DNA of 64,000 bases. Origin: Achromobacter marplatensis. GTDB lineage: Bacteria > Pseudomonadota > Gammaproteobacteria > Burkholderiales > Burkholderiaceae_B. Position numbers and translations under genes: made by a program. Below, piece by piece: positions 24,597 to 35,903 of the stretch; the first letter of the stretch is position 1, and each line of letters opens with the position of its first letter. The DNA lies in contig NZ_NJIG01000005.1 of the NCBI RefSeq assembly GCF_002209535.1, positions 1 to 64,000 of the forward strand, given 5' to 3'. Under the pieces are notes generated by a model that was not told where the DNA came from, did not search any database, and saw only the letters and a program-made list of their open reading frames with translations.

Positions 24597-25961
24597 CTAG
24601 GCGCCCCGCTTGGCCAACAGCGCGGCCGGCGGCTCGCGCAGCACGCGCAGGCAGACGATCATGGCAATCACGCTGAACAAGGCAAAGCCCAGGCTCTGCC
24701 CCAGCATCACCCCTTCGGGCCCGCCGTAGTGCGCGCCCAGCCACACGAACGGCAAGGTGCCCAGGGTGGATCGCAGCCAGCCGATGACCGTGGAATAGGT
24801 GGCGTAGCCCAGGTTGTTGAACACGGCGATCGACACGAAGAACAGGCTGTTCACCGCCCAGGCGAAGCTGCCGTAGCGGCAGAAGAAAATGATCAGGTCG
24901 CGGCCCGGGCCCGTGACCTGGAACACGTCCGGCACCCAGGGCGCCAACACCGCCAGCACCGTGGCCGCGGCAAAGCCGTAGCACAACGCCCAGCGCGCAG
25001 TCAGCCTGACGGTCTGTTTCACCCGCTCCCACTGCCCCGAACCCAGGTTCTGCCCAAGAATGGGGCCGATGGCGCCGGGCAGCACGAAGAACAGCGAGTA
25101 GGCCAATTGCAGCACGCGGTCCACCACCGTGGCGCCCGCCATGACGCTGGGGCCGAAGCCCGCGTACGTCGAGACGGTGAAGATCACCGCTGCGGGCGTA
25201 GCCAGCGTGGTCAGGGCGGCAGGCAGCGCAATCTTGCCGATGGCCGCCAGGTCGGCCTGCAATGCACGCAACGCCGGCCAGGCCACCAGGCGATGCTTGC
25301 GCAACACCAGCCATGCGCCCAGCGCCACCGTGGCCAGGCGGCCCACGCCGCTTGCCCAGGCGATGCCTTCCATGCCGCCATCCAGCACGAAGATGACGAT
25401 GGGATCCAGCGCGGCCACCGTGGCGGTGCCCGCCAGCAGCACCCACATGGACTGGCGGCCGTGACCCGCCGCGCGCAGCAGGTTCGACAGCATCATGCCC
25501 ACCCCCATCACCACCGCGAAGGGCGTCGTGATCAGCACATACGACAGCAAGTGGCCACGCACGTCTTCCGCCAGGCCGATGGCCGCGGTAAACGGCCCGA
25601 TCGCCGCCAGGAAGATTGCGCCGGCTGCCACCGCCGATCCCGCCATCAGGATCAGCGACGCCCCGGCCAGCGTCCGCGCGCGCCGCGCATTGCCGGACCC
25701 CAACGCACGCGACACCAGCGCCGCGCCGCCCACGGTGACGCCGATGCACACCGACGTGATCGTGAACTGCGTCATCGACCCGAAACCGACTGCGCCCAGC
25801 ACCGCTTCATCTTTCAACGTGCCCAGGTAAAACAGCGACAGGAATTCCACCGCGAAGACGGCCAGCATGCTGGCCCAGCCCGTCAGGATCATTTCCAGCA
25901 CATGTGGGCCCAGGGGCCCGGACACGAAGCGGGCGCGCGGATCGGCGGCAGGAGCGTCCAA
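24597..25961 (-). CDS. MATE-family multidrug/toxin exporter
   Basis: 454-residue inner-membrane protein with twelve predicted helices arranged as two similar halves, typical of MATE cation antiporters. Recognisable segments are LYLGTLKDEAVLGAVGFG near the N-terminus and LGQNLGSGQWERVKQTVRLTARWAL starting the second half. The start is a TTG at 25961 directly after aggggggg; an internal ATG at residue 24 is an alternative. It lies 8 bases after the Sel1-like gene, so they are co-transcribed. Confidence 0.88.
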   Translation of the reverse strand: MDAPAADPRARFVSGPLGPHVLEMILTGWASMLAVFAVEFLSLFYLGTLKDEAVLGAVGFGSMTQFTITSVCIGVTVGGAALVSRALGSGNARRARTLAGASLILMAGSAVAAGAIFLAAIGPFTAAIGLAEDVRGHLLSYVLITTPFAVVMGVGMMLSNLLRAAGHGRQSMWVLLAGTATVAALDPIVIFVLDGGMEGIAWASGVGRLATVALGAWLVLRKHRLVAWPALRALQADLAAIGKIALPAALTTLATPAAVIFTVSTYAGFGPSVMAGATVVDRVLQLAYSLFFVLPGAIGPILGQNLGSGQWERVKQTVRLTARWALCYGFAAATVLAVLAPWVPDVFQVTGPGRDLIIFFCRYGSFAWAVNSLFFVSIAVFNNLGYATYSTVIGWLRSTLGTLPFVWLGAHYGGPEGVMLGQSLGFALFSVIAMIVCLRVLREPPAALLAKRGA

Positions 25962-25969
25962 GGCCCCCC

Positions 25970-26332
25970 CTACCGCAGCGCAGGCTGCTCGCGCAGCTGC
26001 CGCAAACGCTCGATGGCGTCTTCGTACCCTTGCGCGGCTGCCGCCTCGTACCAGCGCAGCGCGGCTTCCCTATCGACCGGCTCAAGCATCACGGCCTGCA
26101 TGAACTGGGCGCCAGGATTGCCGCGCTGCGCGTCGGCCAGCAAGGCGCGCTGGGCCATGGCGTCCTGCCGCGGCGACTCGCCGTAGATGTGCGTGTCGCC
26201 ACTCAATTCCCCCTCGACCTGATGGCGCAGCGAAGGCGGCGTGTGCGCGAACTGATGCCGCCAGAACAGCGCGGTCAGCACCAAGGCGACAAGCAGGAAG
26301 ACAATAGAGATGAACAGGCTTTTACGGGTCAT
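25970..26332 (-). CDS. Membrane-anchored Sel1-repeat protein
   Basis: 120-residue protein with one N-terminal transmembrane helix (LFISIVFLLVALVLTALFW) and a C-terminal Sel1-like pair of helices (AQRGNPGAQFMQAVMLEPVDREAALRWYEAAAAQGYEDAIERL). Sel1 repeats mediate protein contacts; no partner is evident. It precedes the MATE gene by 8 bases. Confidence 0.72.
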   Translation of the reverse strand: MTRKSLFISIVFLLVALVLTALFWRHQFAHTPPSLRHQVEGELSGDTHIYGESPRQDAMAQRALLADAQRGNPGAQFMQAVMLEPVDREAALRWYEAAAAQGYEDAIERLRQLREQPALR

Positions 26333-26401
26333 GGATAACGCAGGTTGAGGGCGACCACAGCCGCCCGAACGTGAAAGACAAGCAGGCAGCAGGAACCGCG
26401 C

Positions 26402-27109
26402 TTACCGCGCGGCCGGCGCGAACCAATACTGGAACACGCTGCCTTCGTTGGAATACCAGGGCAAGAGGCCAATCGAATCGGATTCGCTTCGCACGGTCAC
26501 CAGCAGGCCGCCGGCCTCGGGGCGAAACAGCGCCACATGCCGCCGCACGCCCATGGATTCGTACTGGCGCCAATCGTGCCGCACGCTGACCCACAGCCGG
26601 CCCTGCGCGCAACCGGTATGCCGGCGAATGCCGTCCGGCACGCCGGCCCTGGCATCGTGAGCCAGGGCGGCCGTATCCTGCGCGCCATTCAGCTCAGGCA
26701 GATATGCGGCCGACCGTGCCCCACGCCCGTCAAGCGCCAGCACGTCCCATCCGCCGCCCGCGCGCGTGAAGGCCACGGTGGCTGCTGGCGTCGACTGCCA
26801 TTCGGGCAGCACAGGGTCGCGCATGCCCTGAAGATCCAGCGGGTAGATCAGGAAATTGCGCAAATCGTTCAAGGATTTTGCTTCGCGGTCGCCCGAGCGG
26901 TATTCGCCCTGCGCCTGGTACGTGCCCGTCAAATCCGGGCATTGCGTCGGGTCCGACGGCAGCACCACGGGCGTACCGTCCCGGAAAGGCGGCCACTTGA
27001 CGGAGACCTCGTCCACCTTGGCGACGCCGCAAGCGCTCAAGGCCAGCGCCATCAGCCCCGCGCCGGCAAGCCGGATCGTCCGTCGCGCGCCCAATACCGC
27101 TGCATTCAT
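26402..27109 (-). CDS. Predicted lipoprotein of unknown function
   Basis: 235 residues with a lipoprotein signal (LMALALSAC, lipidated Cys at about residue 27). The mature part contains CPDLTGTYQAQGEYR and several Trp/Tyr-rich strands, and two further cysteines, suggesting a beta-rich envelope protein. The ATG at 27109 is supported by ggagac just upstream; the frame is open much further upstream but without signal-like sequence. No named family recognised. Confidence 0.75.
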   Translation of the reverse strand: MNAAVLGARRTIRLAGAGLMALALSACGVAKVDEVSVKWPPFRDGTPVVLPSDPTQCPDLTGTYQAQGEYRSGDREAKSLNDLRNFLIYPLDLQGMRDPVLPEWQSTPAATVAFTRAGGGWDVLALDGRGARSAAYLPELNGAQDTAALAHDARAGVPDGIRRHTGCAQGRLWVSVRHDWRQYESMGVRRHVALFRPEAGGLLVTVRSESDSIGLLPWYSNEGSVFQYWFAPAAR

Positions 27110-27268
27110 GACTGTCTCCCTACGAGCCGGCTTGCGGGCCGCTCCCACTGGCGTGCCCCGCGTTATCCGTTGTTTTGCCTGGCGACGAACTATATCCGAA
27201 TCCCGCGCCGTCGTTGCCAAGCGCCCGGCACGGGAGAATAATCGGCACATCCCCTCCGACCGCGCGCC

Positions 27269-29201
<1,933 letters not shown>

Positions 29202-29228
29202 GCGGCACGTGAACCCTGCGACGCCCCG

Positions 29229-29249
29229 GCCATGCGGGTTGCGCATGGC
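29229..29249 (+). terminator. Weak terminator-like hairpin after the adenine deaminase gene
   Basis: Perfect 8-bp stem gccatgcg/cgcatggc with a 5-base loop, 28 bases after the stop codon; no T-run follows. Confidence 0.35.
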
Positions 29250-29358
29250 AATGTTCAAAACCGGCATGGCTGCCCTGCCCCGATCGTCCCTACCATAGCC
29301 CCACGGCTGCGGCGTCCTCCGGACGCCGGCCGCACGACAACGATGCAAGGGGCAGGAT

Positions 29359-30630
29359 ATGAATCAACCCGTTCAGGCGGTGCTGCGGGCCGGCACCCTG
29401 ACTGGCGTGCGCGATGCGGGCGGCATCTGCCGCTATAGCGCCATTCCTTATGCGCAGGCGCCCGTGGGCAACCTGCGCTTCGCGCCGCCGGAACCCGCGG
29501 CATGGCGCGGCGAGTTTGACGCCTCGCGTCTGGGTCCCGTGGCGCCGCAACTGCCCTCGCGGCTGCGCGGCGCCATGGGCGATTTCGATGCCCCGCAATC
29601 CGAAGACTGCCTGCACCTGACCGTGTGGACGCCCGGCGCGGACCGCGCGCGGCGGCCCGTGGTGGTGTGGCTGCACGGCGGCGCCTGGCAAAGCGGCGGC
29701 GGCGCGCTGGACTGGTACGACGGCGCGCGCCTGGCGGCCCGGGGCGACCTGGTGGTCGTGGCCGTCAACTACCGCCTGGCCGCGCTGGGCTGGCTGTATG
29801 TGCCCGGGCAAACGGCCAACATGGGCCTGCTCGACCAGGAAGCGGCCATCGACTGGGTGCTGGAGAACATCCAGGACCTGGGCGGCGACCCTGAACGGAT
29901 CACGGTCATGGGCCAGTCGGCGGGCGCGTCCTCGATCTGCGCCATGCTGGCCCGGCAACCCCGCTTCTCGCGCGCCATCTTGCAAAGCGCGGCACTGGGG
30001 CGCGGTTTTCGCAGCGCCGCGCAGGCCGACGTGCTGGGACAGGCGTTTCTGCAAGCCGCAGGCGTCGACTCCCTGGACGCGGCACGCGGCTTACCGGTGT
30101 CCGCCCTGCTGGCGGCGCAGCAAGCCCCTGCCGTGCAGGACGTGCTGCGCGCCGAAGGCAGCAGCCGCAGCCAGTTCTGCCCGGTGCTTGACGGCCAGGT
30201 GCTGCCGCAGGACATCGCGCCTGCGCTGAAGCAGGGCGCCTCCCGCGCGGACGTGCTGGTGGCTTATACCCGCGACGAAATGGCCGCCTTTCCCGGCCAC
30301 ACGGCCGATGCAGACGGCCTGCGGGTGGGCGAGCAGGTCTTCGGCGCGCCCTCGCGCCAATGGGCCGAGGACGCCGTCGCGCAAGGCCGGCAAGCCTGGC
30401 TGGCGCGCTTCGACGTCGCGCCGACCGCGCGCTTCGGCGCCTGCCACTGCATCGAGTTGCCGTTCGTCTTCGACACCGTGGACACCTTTGCGGCCGCCCC
30501 CATGCTTGCCGGATTGCCCGAGGCCCACGCCGCCCAACTGACGCGCCGCACCCAGGACGCCTGGATCGCCTTCATCCGTGGCGATGCGCCCGGCTGGCCG
30601 ATGGCGCCACACCAGCACATCCTGGCCTGA
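29359..30630 (+). CDS. Type B carboxylesterase
   Basis: 423-residue alpha/beta-hydrolase of the carboxylesterase/cholinesterase family. Seen: the GxxRF start motif (PVGNLRFAPPEP), the SEDCLHLTVWTP signature, the oxyanion-hole HGGAW and the nucleophile elbow GQSAGA (Ser187). It is shorter than the usual ~500 residues and the C-terminal part is compact, but nothing indicates a frameshift. No signal peptide, so cytoplasmic. The Bug gene follows after 42 bases. Confidence 0.88.
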   Translation: MNQPVQAVLRAGTLTGVRDAGGICRYSAIPYAQAPVGNLRFAPPEPAAWRGEFDASRLGPVAPQLPSRLRGAMGDFDAPQSEDCLHLTVWTPGADRARRPVVVWLHGGAWQSGGGALDWYDGARLAARGDLVVVAVNYRLAALGWLYVPGQTANMGLLDQEAAIDWVLENIQDLGGDPERITVMGQSAGASSICAMLARQPRFSRAILQSAALGRGFRSAAQADVLGQAFLQAAGVDSLDAARGLPVSALLAAQQAPAVQDVLRAEGSSRSQFCPVLDGQVLPQDIAPALKQGASRADVLVAYTRDEMAAFPGHTADADGLRVGEQVFGAPSRQWAEDAVAQGRQAWLARFDVAPTARFGACHCIELPFVFDTVDTFAAAPMLAGLPEAHAAQLTRRTQDAWIAFIRGDAPGWPMAPHQHILA

Positions 30631-30672
30631 TTCCGCGGCCAACGCACACACCAACAACACAAGGGGAATTTC

Positions 30673-31620
30673 ATGTTCAAGCAAACTGCGCTGGCGCTCG
30701 CGCTGGTCACGCCATTGGCCGCCGCGGCCGCGTATCCCGACAAGCCGGTGAAGATCATCGTGTCCAACCCGCCCGGCGGGCCGGTGGACGTGATGCTGCG
30801 CGTGCTGGCCAGCAAGCTGGGCGCCGCCTGGGGGCAGCCGGTGGTGGTGGAGAACCGGCCGGGCGCCTCCGGGATCATCAGCACCAGCGCCCTGGTCAAG
30901 TCCGCGCCCGACGGCTACACGCTGGGCATGGTGGTGGCGTCCACCGTGACGATCGTGCCGTTCGCCGTGGATGCCCTGCCCTTCGACACGCAAAAGGACC
31001 TGCAGCCGATTTCGCTGGTGGCGCGCACCCCGTTCATCTTCATCGTCGCCAAGGAAAGCCCGATCAAGACCTGGGAAGACTTCGTGCGCGAAAGCCGCGC
31101 GCGCAACCTGAGCGTGGGCTCGTTCTCCATCGGCACGGCGTTTCATCTGGTGTGGGAACAGACGGCCCGGCGCGCCGGCATCAAGGCGCTGTACGTGCCG
31201 TCGTCCTCGTCCGGCAAGACGCAGAACGACCTGATCGGGGGCCAGCTGGATGTGGGCCTGGACGCGCCGTCCAGCGCCAAGGGCCTGATCGACAGCGGCC
31301 GCCTGCGCGCGGTGGCCATCACCAGCCCGGAACGATTCGGCGGCCTGCCCGACACGCCGACCTTGAAAGAGTCCGGCCTGGACTATGCGCCGCAACCCTG
31401 GATCGGGCTGATGGCGCCGGCCGGCGTTCCCAAGGACCGCGTCGCGCTGATCCAGAAGTCGGTGTCCGACATCCTGAAAGACCCGGCGATGCGTGCGCAG
31501 ATGCAGACGCTGGGCATGATCCCCATCGGCAGCACGCCGGAGGAACTGGGCGCCACCATCGACGCGGACCGGACCGAGATGGCGCCGCTGATCAAGGAAC
31601 TGGGCATCAAGCTGCAATAG
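30673..31620 (+). CDS. Bug/TctC-family periplasmic binding protein
   Basis: 315-residue tripartite tricarboxylate transporter receptor. A short signal peptide ends near AAAAA. The mature N-terminus YPDKPVKIIVSNPPGGPVDVMLRVLA and ENRPGASGIISTSALVKSAPDGYTLGM are diagnostic for Bug proteins. No TctA/TctB permease gene lies nearby. Strong aagggg ribosome-binding site. Probable operon with the upstream esterase; ligand (likely a carboxylate) unknown. Confidence 0.92.
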   Translation: MFKQTALALALVTPLAAAAAYPDKPVKIIVSNPPGGPVDVMLRVLASKLGAAWGQPVVVENRPGASGIISTSALVKSAPDGYTLGMVVASTVTIVPFAVDALPFDTQKDLQPISLVARTPFIFIVAKESPIKTWEDFVRESRARNLSVGSFSIGTAFHLVWEQTARRAGIKALYVPSSSSGKTQNDLIGGQLDVGLDAPSSAKGLIDSGRLRAVAITSPERFGGLPDTPTLKESGLDYAPQPWIGLMAPAGVPKDRVALIQKSVSDILKDPAMRAQMQTLGMIPIGSTPEELGATIDADRTEMAPLIKELGIKLQ

Positions 31621-31633
31621 GCGTCACCCCCTT

Positions 31634-31667
31634 GGCAAGCGCCGCCGCACCGGTAGCGGCGCTTGCC
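31634..31667 (+). terminator. Terminator-like hairpin after the first Bug gene
   Basis: Perfect 12-bp stem ggcaagcgccgc/gcggcgcttgcc with a 10-base loop, 13 bases after the stop. No T-run, so it may act as an mRNA-stabilising structure. Confidence 0.55.
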
Positions 31668-31696
31668 GGATGGTATCGAGAATGCGTTCTTTTCAA

Positions 31697-31725
31697 TTGA
31701 CCGACGGTCAGTCGATAATTAGAAT
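31697..31725 (+). promoter_or_regulatory. Sigma-70 promoter overlapping a TetR-like operator, upstream of MFS exporter
   Basis: A -35 box ttgacc (31697-31702), 17-base spacer and -10 box tagaat (31720-31725). The palindrome tgaccgacggtca (31698-31710) covers the -35 box and resembles operators of TetR-family repressors of efflux genes. A repressor bound there would block RNA polymerase. Transcription would begin about 20 bases before the start codon. Confidence 0.7.
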
Positions 31726-31751
31726 GATCTTTTCCCTAGCCGGTTTCTTCC

Positions 31752-33245
31752 ATGCAACCCTCCCGCCGCCGCGCTCTCGTCCTGGCCGTCAACCTGGGCA
31801 GCTTCATCACCATCCTGGACATCAGCATCGTCAACGTGGCGTTGCCGACCATGCAAGCCGCGCTGCGGATCGACATGGCGGGCCTGCAATGGGTGGTGGA
31901 CGCCTATGCGCTGTTCCTGTCCGCCTTCATGCTGTCGGCGGGGCCGTTGGGCGACCGCTATGGCCGCAAGCGTTCGTGGCTGGCGGGCGTGCTGTTGTTC
32001 ACGGTGGGTTCGGCGCTGTGCGGGTGGGCGACCACCCTGCCCGTGCTGCTGGCCGGGCGCGCCGTGCAGGGCGTGGCAGGCGCGCTGCTGATCCCCGGCG
32101 CGCTGTCGCTGCTGACGCAGGCGTTTCCCGATCCCAAGGCCCGCGCGCAGGCTATCGGTGTGTGGGCGTCATGCAATGCGATTTCCCTGATCGTGGGGCC
32201 GATGCTGGGCGGCCTGCTGGTGGCGCATCTAAGTTGGCAGAGCATCTTCCTGATCAACCTGCCGGTCGGCGCGCTGGCCATCGCGCTGGGCGCATGGGGC
32301 ATCCAGGAAAGCGCGAACCCCGAGCACGCGGCGTTCGATCCGGCGGGCCAGGCGCTGAGCGTGGTGTGGCTGGGCGCGCTGACATACGGCCTGATCGCTG
32401 CGGGCGAACACGGCTGGCGTGCGGTGGACGCGATGGTCTCTCTTTGCGTGGCGGCCGTGGGGCTGGCCGCTTTCCTCGTCGTCGAACATCGCGCGGCGCG
32501 GCCGCTGTTGCCGCTGGCCCTGTTCCGCGACACCGGCTTCGCCACCACCAACTTCGCGTCTTTCGTGTTGGGCTTTTCCGGCTACAGCAGCCTGTTCTTC
32601 TTTTCCCTGTACCTGCAGCATGTGCAGGGCCTGTCGCCGCTGGCGGCGGGATGGCGGATGGCGCCGCAGTTCGTCGCGGCCGGACTGGTGTCCACGGTGT
32701 TCGGCCGCCTGAATCTTCGCTTCGGCCTGCCGCGGCTGATGGTCGCGGGCTATGGCCTGATCGGCGTGGCCATGCTGGGCATGATGCGGTTCGAGGCGCA
32801 CACGCCCTGGCTTGAGACCGGCTCCCTGATGGTGATGCTGGGCCTGGGCATGGGGCTGGCGGTGCCGTCGACCAGCATGGCGGTCATGGCCACGGTGCCG
32901 CGCGAACGCTCGGGCATGGCGTCCGCCACCATGAATGCGCTGCGCCAGACCGGCATGACGATCGGCATCGCGCTGCTGGGCGCATTGATGAGCGGGCGCG
33001 CGGTCGACGCGTTGACGCGCACCCTCGCCCACGCCGGCGTCAGCGATGCGCACGGCGTGGCGCGCGCTGCCGTCACCCGGCATGTGATGCCCGAGCAGCC
33101 GGCAAGCGTCGCCGGGTGGTTCGCCGATGCGCTGGCCGGCGGCTTTCACGCCGCGATGCTCATCGCGGGCGGTGCATCGGTGGTGGCAGCCATGCTGCTG
33201 TGGGTCGTGGCGCGCGGCGCAAAACCCGCGCTGCACGCCGCCTGA
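31752..33245 (+). CDS. MFS drug exporter, DHA2 (EmrB/QacA) family
   Basis: 497-residue inner-membrane proton antiporter with 14 predicted helices. Family motifs: LDISIVNVALPTMQAAL in helix 1 (motif D1), GPLGDRYGRKRSW (motif A) and the motif C region around GVWASCNAISLIVGPMLGG. No ribosome-binding site is obvious at the ATG, and the leader is very short. No membrane-fusion partner gene is present. Likely controlled by a TetR repressor encoded elsewhere through the operator just upstream. Confidence 0.9.
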   Translation: MQPSRRRALVLAVNLGSFITILDISIVNVALPTMQAALRIDMAGLQWVVDAYALFLSAFMLSAGPLGDRYGRKRSWLAGVLLFTVGSALCGWATTLPVLLAGRAVQGVAGALLIPGALSLLTQAFPDPKARAQAIGVWASCNAISLIVGPMLGGLLVAHLSWQSIFLINLPVGALAIALGAWGIQESANPEHAAFDPAGQALSVVWLGALTYGLIAAGEHGWRAVDAMVSLCVAAVGLAAFLVVEHRAARPLLPLALFRDTGFATTNFASFVLGFSGYSSLFFFSLYLQHVQGLSPLAAGWRMAPQFVAAGLVSTVFGRLNLRFGLPRLMVAGYGLIGVAMLGMMRFEAHTPWLETGSLMVMLGLGMGLAVPSTSMAVMATVPRERSGMASATMNALRQTGMTIGIALLGALMSGRAVDALTRTLAHAGVSDAHGVARAAVTRHVMPEQPASVAGWFADALAGGFHAAMLIAGGASVVAAMLLWVVARGAKPALHAA

Positions 33246-33387
33246 ATGTGCGATTTTGGCGTTCGGAATTCCACCTTTCGGAATCAAACGGGGCGGATTT
33301 TAAGCATCCGTAACAAAGCTGCCGGCCACGCGGCGCTTGGGTAAGATCCTCATCCAATAACAGGTTAACAACCACGAGGAGAAGACC

Positions 33388-34776
33388 ATGCAGTCCCGCA
33401 AGACAGTGTTCCGGCTGGCCCCATTGGCGCTTGCCGCCCATCTGCTGATGGCCGGCCCCGCCGCCGCGCAAAGCGCGCCCGGCACGCAAGGCCCGTTGGC
33501 TCCCGCGCCCAACGCCGCCCTGTCCGAACAGATCGACCAGCGTGCGAAAGCGATCGAAGACAAGCTCATCGCCTGGCGCCGCGACATCCATCAACACCCC
33601 GAACTGGGCAACCAGGAAACGCGCACCTCCAAGCTTGTGGCCGACCATCTGCGCGGGCTGGGCATGGACGTGAAGACCGGCGTGGCAGGCACGGGCGTCG
33701 TCGCCGTGCTCAAGGGCGGCAAGCCCGGCCCGGTCGTGGCGCTGCGCGCCGATATGGACGCCCTGCCCGTCAAGGAACAAGTGGACGTGCCGTTCGCCTC
33801 CAAGGCCAAAGGCACCTATCTGGGCAAGGAAGTGGACGTGATGCACGCCTGCGGCCACGACACCCACACCGCCATCCTGATGGCCACCGCCGAAGTCCTG
33901 GCCGGCATGAAAGACCAGTTGCCCGGCAGCGTGAAGTTCATTTTCCAGCCCGCCGAGGAAAGCCCGGCCGACTTCGAACCCGACGGCAAGAAGATCTGGG
34001 GCGCCAAGATGATGGTGCAGGAGGGCGTGCTGGACAATCCCAAGGTGGATGCCATCTTCGGCCTGCATGTGTCCAGCGCCTACCCGGCCGGCTGGCTGTC
34101 GTGGCGTAGCGGCCCGGCCATGGCCGCCGCCGACCAGTTCTGGATCGACGTCACCGGCAAGCAGACGCACGGCGCGCGCCCCTGGTCGGGCATCGACCCC
34201 ATCGTCGTCAGCTCGCAGATCATCCTGGGCCTGCAGACCATTCCCAGCCGCCAGATCAACAGCATGCTGGAGCCGGCCGTCATCACGGTGGGCGCCATCC
34301 ACGGCGGCAACCGCATGAACATCGTGCCGGACAACGTCGCCATGACGGGCACCATCCGCACGTATGACGAAGGCATGAAGAAGGACATCCATCAACGCAT
34401 CGCCCGCACCGCCGAGATGATCGCGCAAAGCGCCGGCGCCCGCGCCGACGTGCGCGTGGTCGAACTCTATAACGCCACCGTCAACAACCCGGCGCTGACC
34501 GAGCAGATGGGTTCCACGTTGCGCCGCGTGGCGGGCGAAGGCAACTATGGCCTGCAGCCGAAGTCCACGGCATCGGAAGACTTTTCCTTCTACCAGGAAA
34601 AGGTGCCCGGCATGTTCTTTTACCTGGGCGTGACGCCCAAGGGCACCGATGTAGAGAAGGCCGCTCCCAACCACTCGCCGCGCTTCTACGTGGATGAGTC
34701 CGGTTTGGTGAACGGCGTGCGCGCCTTGTCGAACCTGACCATCGACTATATGGCCCGCGCGCAGAAAGGCAGCTGA
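33388..34776 (+). CDS. Exported M20-family amidohydrolase (hippurate/aminoacylase type)
   Basis: 462-residue M20D zinc peptidase with a Sec signal peptide ending near AAAQS, so periplasmic. Motifs: WRRDIHQHPELG, ALRADMDALPVKE, metal-binding HACGHDTH (H153, C155, H157), the catalytic pair FQPAEES and the late ASEDFSFY. Such enzymes hydrolyse N-acyl amino acids. An aggaga ribosome-binding site precedes the ATG. The periplasmic location is less common than cytoplasmic forms and suits a neighbourhood rich in binding proteins. Confidence 0.88.
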   Translation: MQSRKTVFRLAPLALAAHLLMAGPAAAQSAPGTQGPLAPAPNAALSEQIDQRAKAIEDKLIAWRRDIHQHPELGNQETRTSKLVADHLRGLGMDVKTGVAGTGVVAVLKGGKPGPVVALRADMDALPVKEQVDVPFASKAKGTYLGKEVDVMHACGHDTHTAILMATAEVLAGMKDQLPGSVKFIFQPAEESPADFEPDGKKIWGAKMMVQEGVLDNPKVDAIFGLHVSSAYPAGWLSWRSGPAMAAADQFWIDVTGKQTHGARPWSGIDPIVVSSQIILGLQTIPSRQINSMLEPAVITVGAIHGGNRMNIVPDNVAMTGTIRTYDEGMKKDIHQRIARTAEMIAQSAGARADVRVVELYNATVNNPALTEQMGSTLRRVAGEGNYGLQPKSTASEDFSFYQEKVPGMFFYLGVTPKGTDVEKAAPNHSPRFYVDESGLVNGVRALSNLTIDYMARAQKGS

Positions 34777-34804
34777 CGATCGGGCCATTCGCCCTTGAAG
34801 TGAA

Positions 34805-34828
34805 CCCGCCGCGGCTTGCCGCGGCGGG
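34805..34828 (+). terminator. Terminator-like hairpin after M20 amidohydrolase gene
   Basis: Perfect 10-bp stem cccgccgcgg/ccgcggcggg with a cttg loop, 29 bases after the stop codon; no T-run. Confidence 0.5.
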
Positions 34829-34925
34829 CATAAGCAAACGGCTACAAATTCTTTGTCAGGCGTTGCCCGGTTTTCTACATTACGCCCCTTTGCCGCCCGC
34901 GCGGCCGCCATGTAGAAGCCCCGCC

Positions 34926-35903
34926 ATGCCGCTCTCCCGTCGAAAATTCATGCTTGCCAGCGCATTGGCGCTGCCCTTGGCGCGCCCGCGCGCCGCACGC
35001 GCCGCCGTCTGGCCCGACCGCCCCATCCGCCTGGTCGTCACGTTCCCGCCCGGCGGCGCCAGCGATATCGCCGCGCGGCTCATCGCACCGGTGCTGGCCG
35101 AACGGCTGGGCCAGCCGATCGTCATCGAAAACAAGCCCGGCGCGGGCTCCACCATCGGCGCCAGCCTGGTGGCCCAGGCGCCGGCCGACGGCTACACCCT
35201 GCTGATGTCGAATTCGGCGCCCTTGTCGATCTCGCCCGCGCTGATGCCGCAAGGCGGCTATGACGCGCTCTCCAGCTTCAACCACATCGCCTATGTCGGC
35301 GCGGTGCCCACCGTATTCGTCGTGCATCCGTCGGTGCCGGTCACCACCTTCGCGGAGTTGACCGCGTGGATCCGCGCACAAGACCAGCCCGTGCAGTACG
35401 GCAGCGGCGGCCTGGCCTCCGTGGGGCAGATCGTGGGGGAACTGTATTCCCGACAGACGGGCGCACGCCTGCAGCACATTCCCTACAAAGGGTCCGGCGC
35501 CATGCGCAACGACTTGCTGGGCGGGCAGATCCGCGTTGCCGTCGACGCCCTGCCGCAAAACCTGCCGTTCCTGCGGACAGGCCAATTGCGCCTGCTGGCC
35601 GTCACCACCGCGCAGCGCGTGCCGCAAGCCCCCGACATCCCCGCTGTCGGTGAACTGGGTTATCCCGGCCTGATCGCCGAAAACTTCGTCGGCCTGTCCG
35701 GTCCGCGAGGCTTGCCCGATGCGGTGTCGCAGCGCGTGAACGAGGAAATCGGCCGCGTGCTTGAGACGCCCGACATCCGTGCGAAGCTTGAAGGGCAAGG
35801 TTTTGTGCTGGCACGCAAATCGCCCGCCCAATTCACGGACTTCGTCCGTCTTCAGGCCGAGGCCTGGGGGCCGGTGGTGCGGGCCACGGGAGCCAGCCTG
35901 TGA
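34926..35903 (+). CDS. Bug/TctC-family binding protein with Tat-type signal
   Basis: 325 residues. The N-terminus PLSRRKFMLASALALPLA has the twin-arginine pattern SRRxF followed by a hydrophobic stretch and a cleavage site near ARAA; most Bug proteins use Sec instead. Mature part WPDRPIRLVVTFPPGGASDIAARL and ENKPGAGSTIGASLVAQAPADGYTLL is typical Bug. Its stop overlaps the start of the BMP-family gene (GTGA), so the two are translationally coupled. No permease genes nearby. Confidence 0.9.
   Translation: MPLSRRKFMLASALALPLARPRAARAAVWPDRPIRLVVTFPPGGASDIAARLIAPVLAERLGQPIVIENKPGAGSTIGASLVAQAPADGYTLLMSNSAPLSISPALMPQGGYDALSSFNHIAYVGAVPTVFVVHPSVPVTTFAELTAWIRAQDQPVQYGSGGLASVGQIVGELYSRQTGARLQHIPYKGSGAMRNDLLGGQIRVAVDALPQNLPFLRTGQLRLLAVTTAQRVPQAPDIPAVGELGYPGLIAENFVGLSGPRGLPDAVSQRVNEEIGRVLETPDIRAKLEGQGFVLARKSPAQFTDFVRLQAEAWGPVVRATGASL

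Noticed and set aside
25964..25970. C7 run just upstream of the MATE start as a phase-variation tract
   Set aside because: Seven bases is short, and the run lies where a G-rich ribosome-binding site is expected on the coding strand; weak evidence compared with the C10 tract near tpsB.
24081..26186. 701-residue plus-strand frame opposite the transglycosylase and MATE genes
   Set aside because: Low-complexity Arg/Gln/His shadow; both minus-strand genes have clear family motifs.
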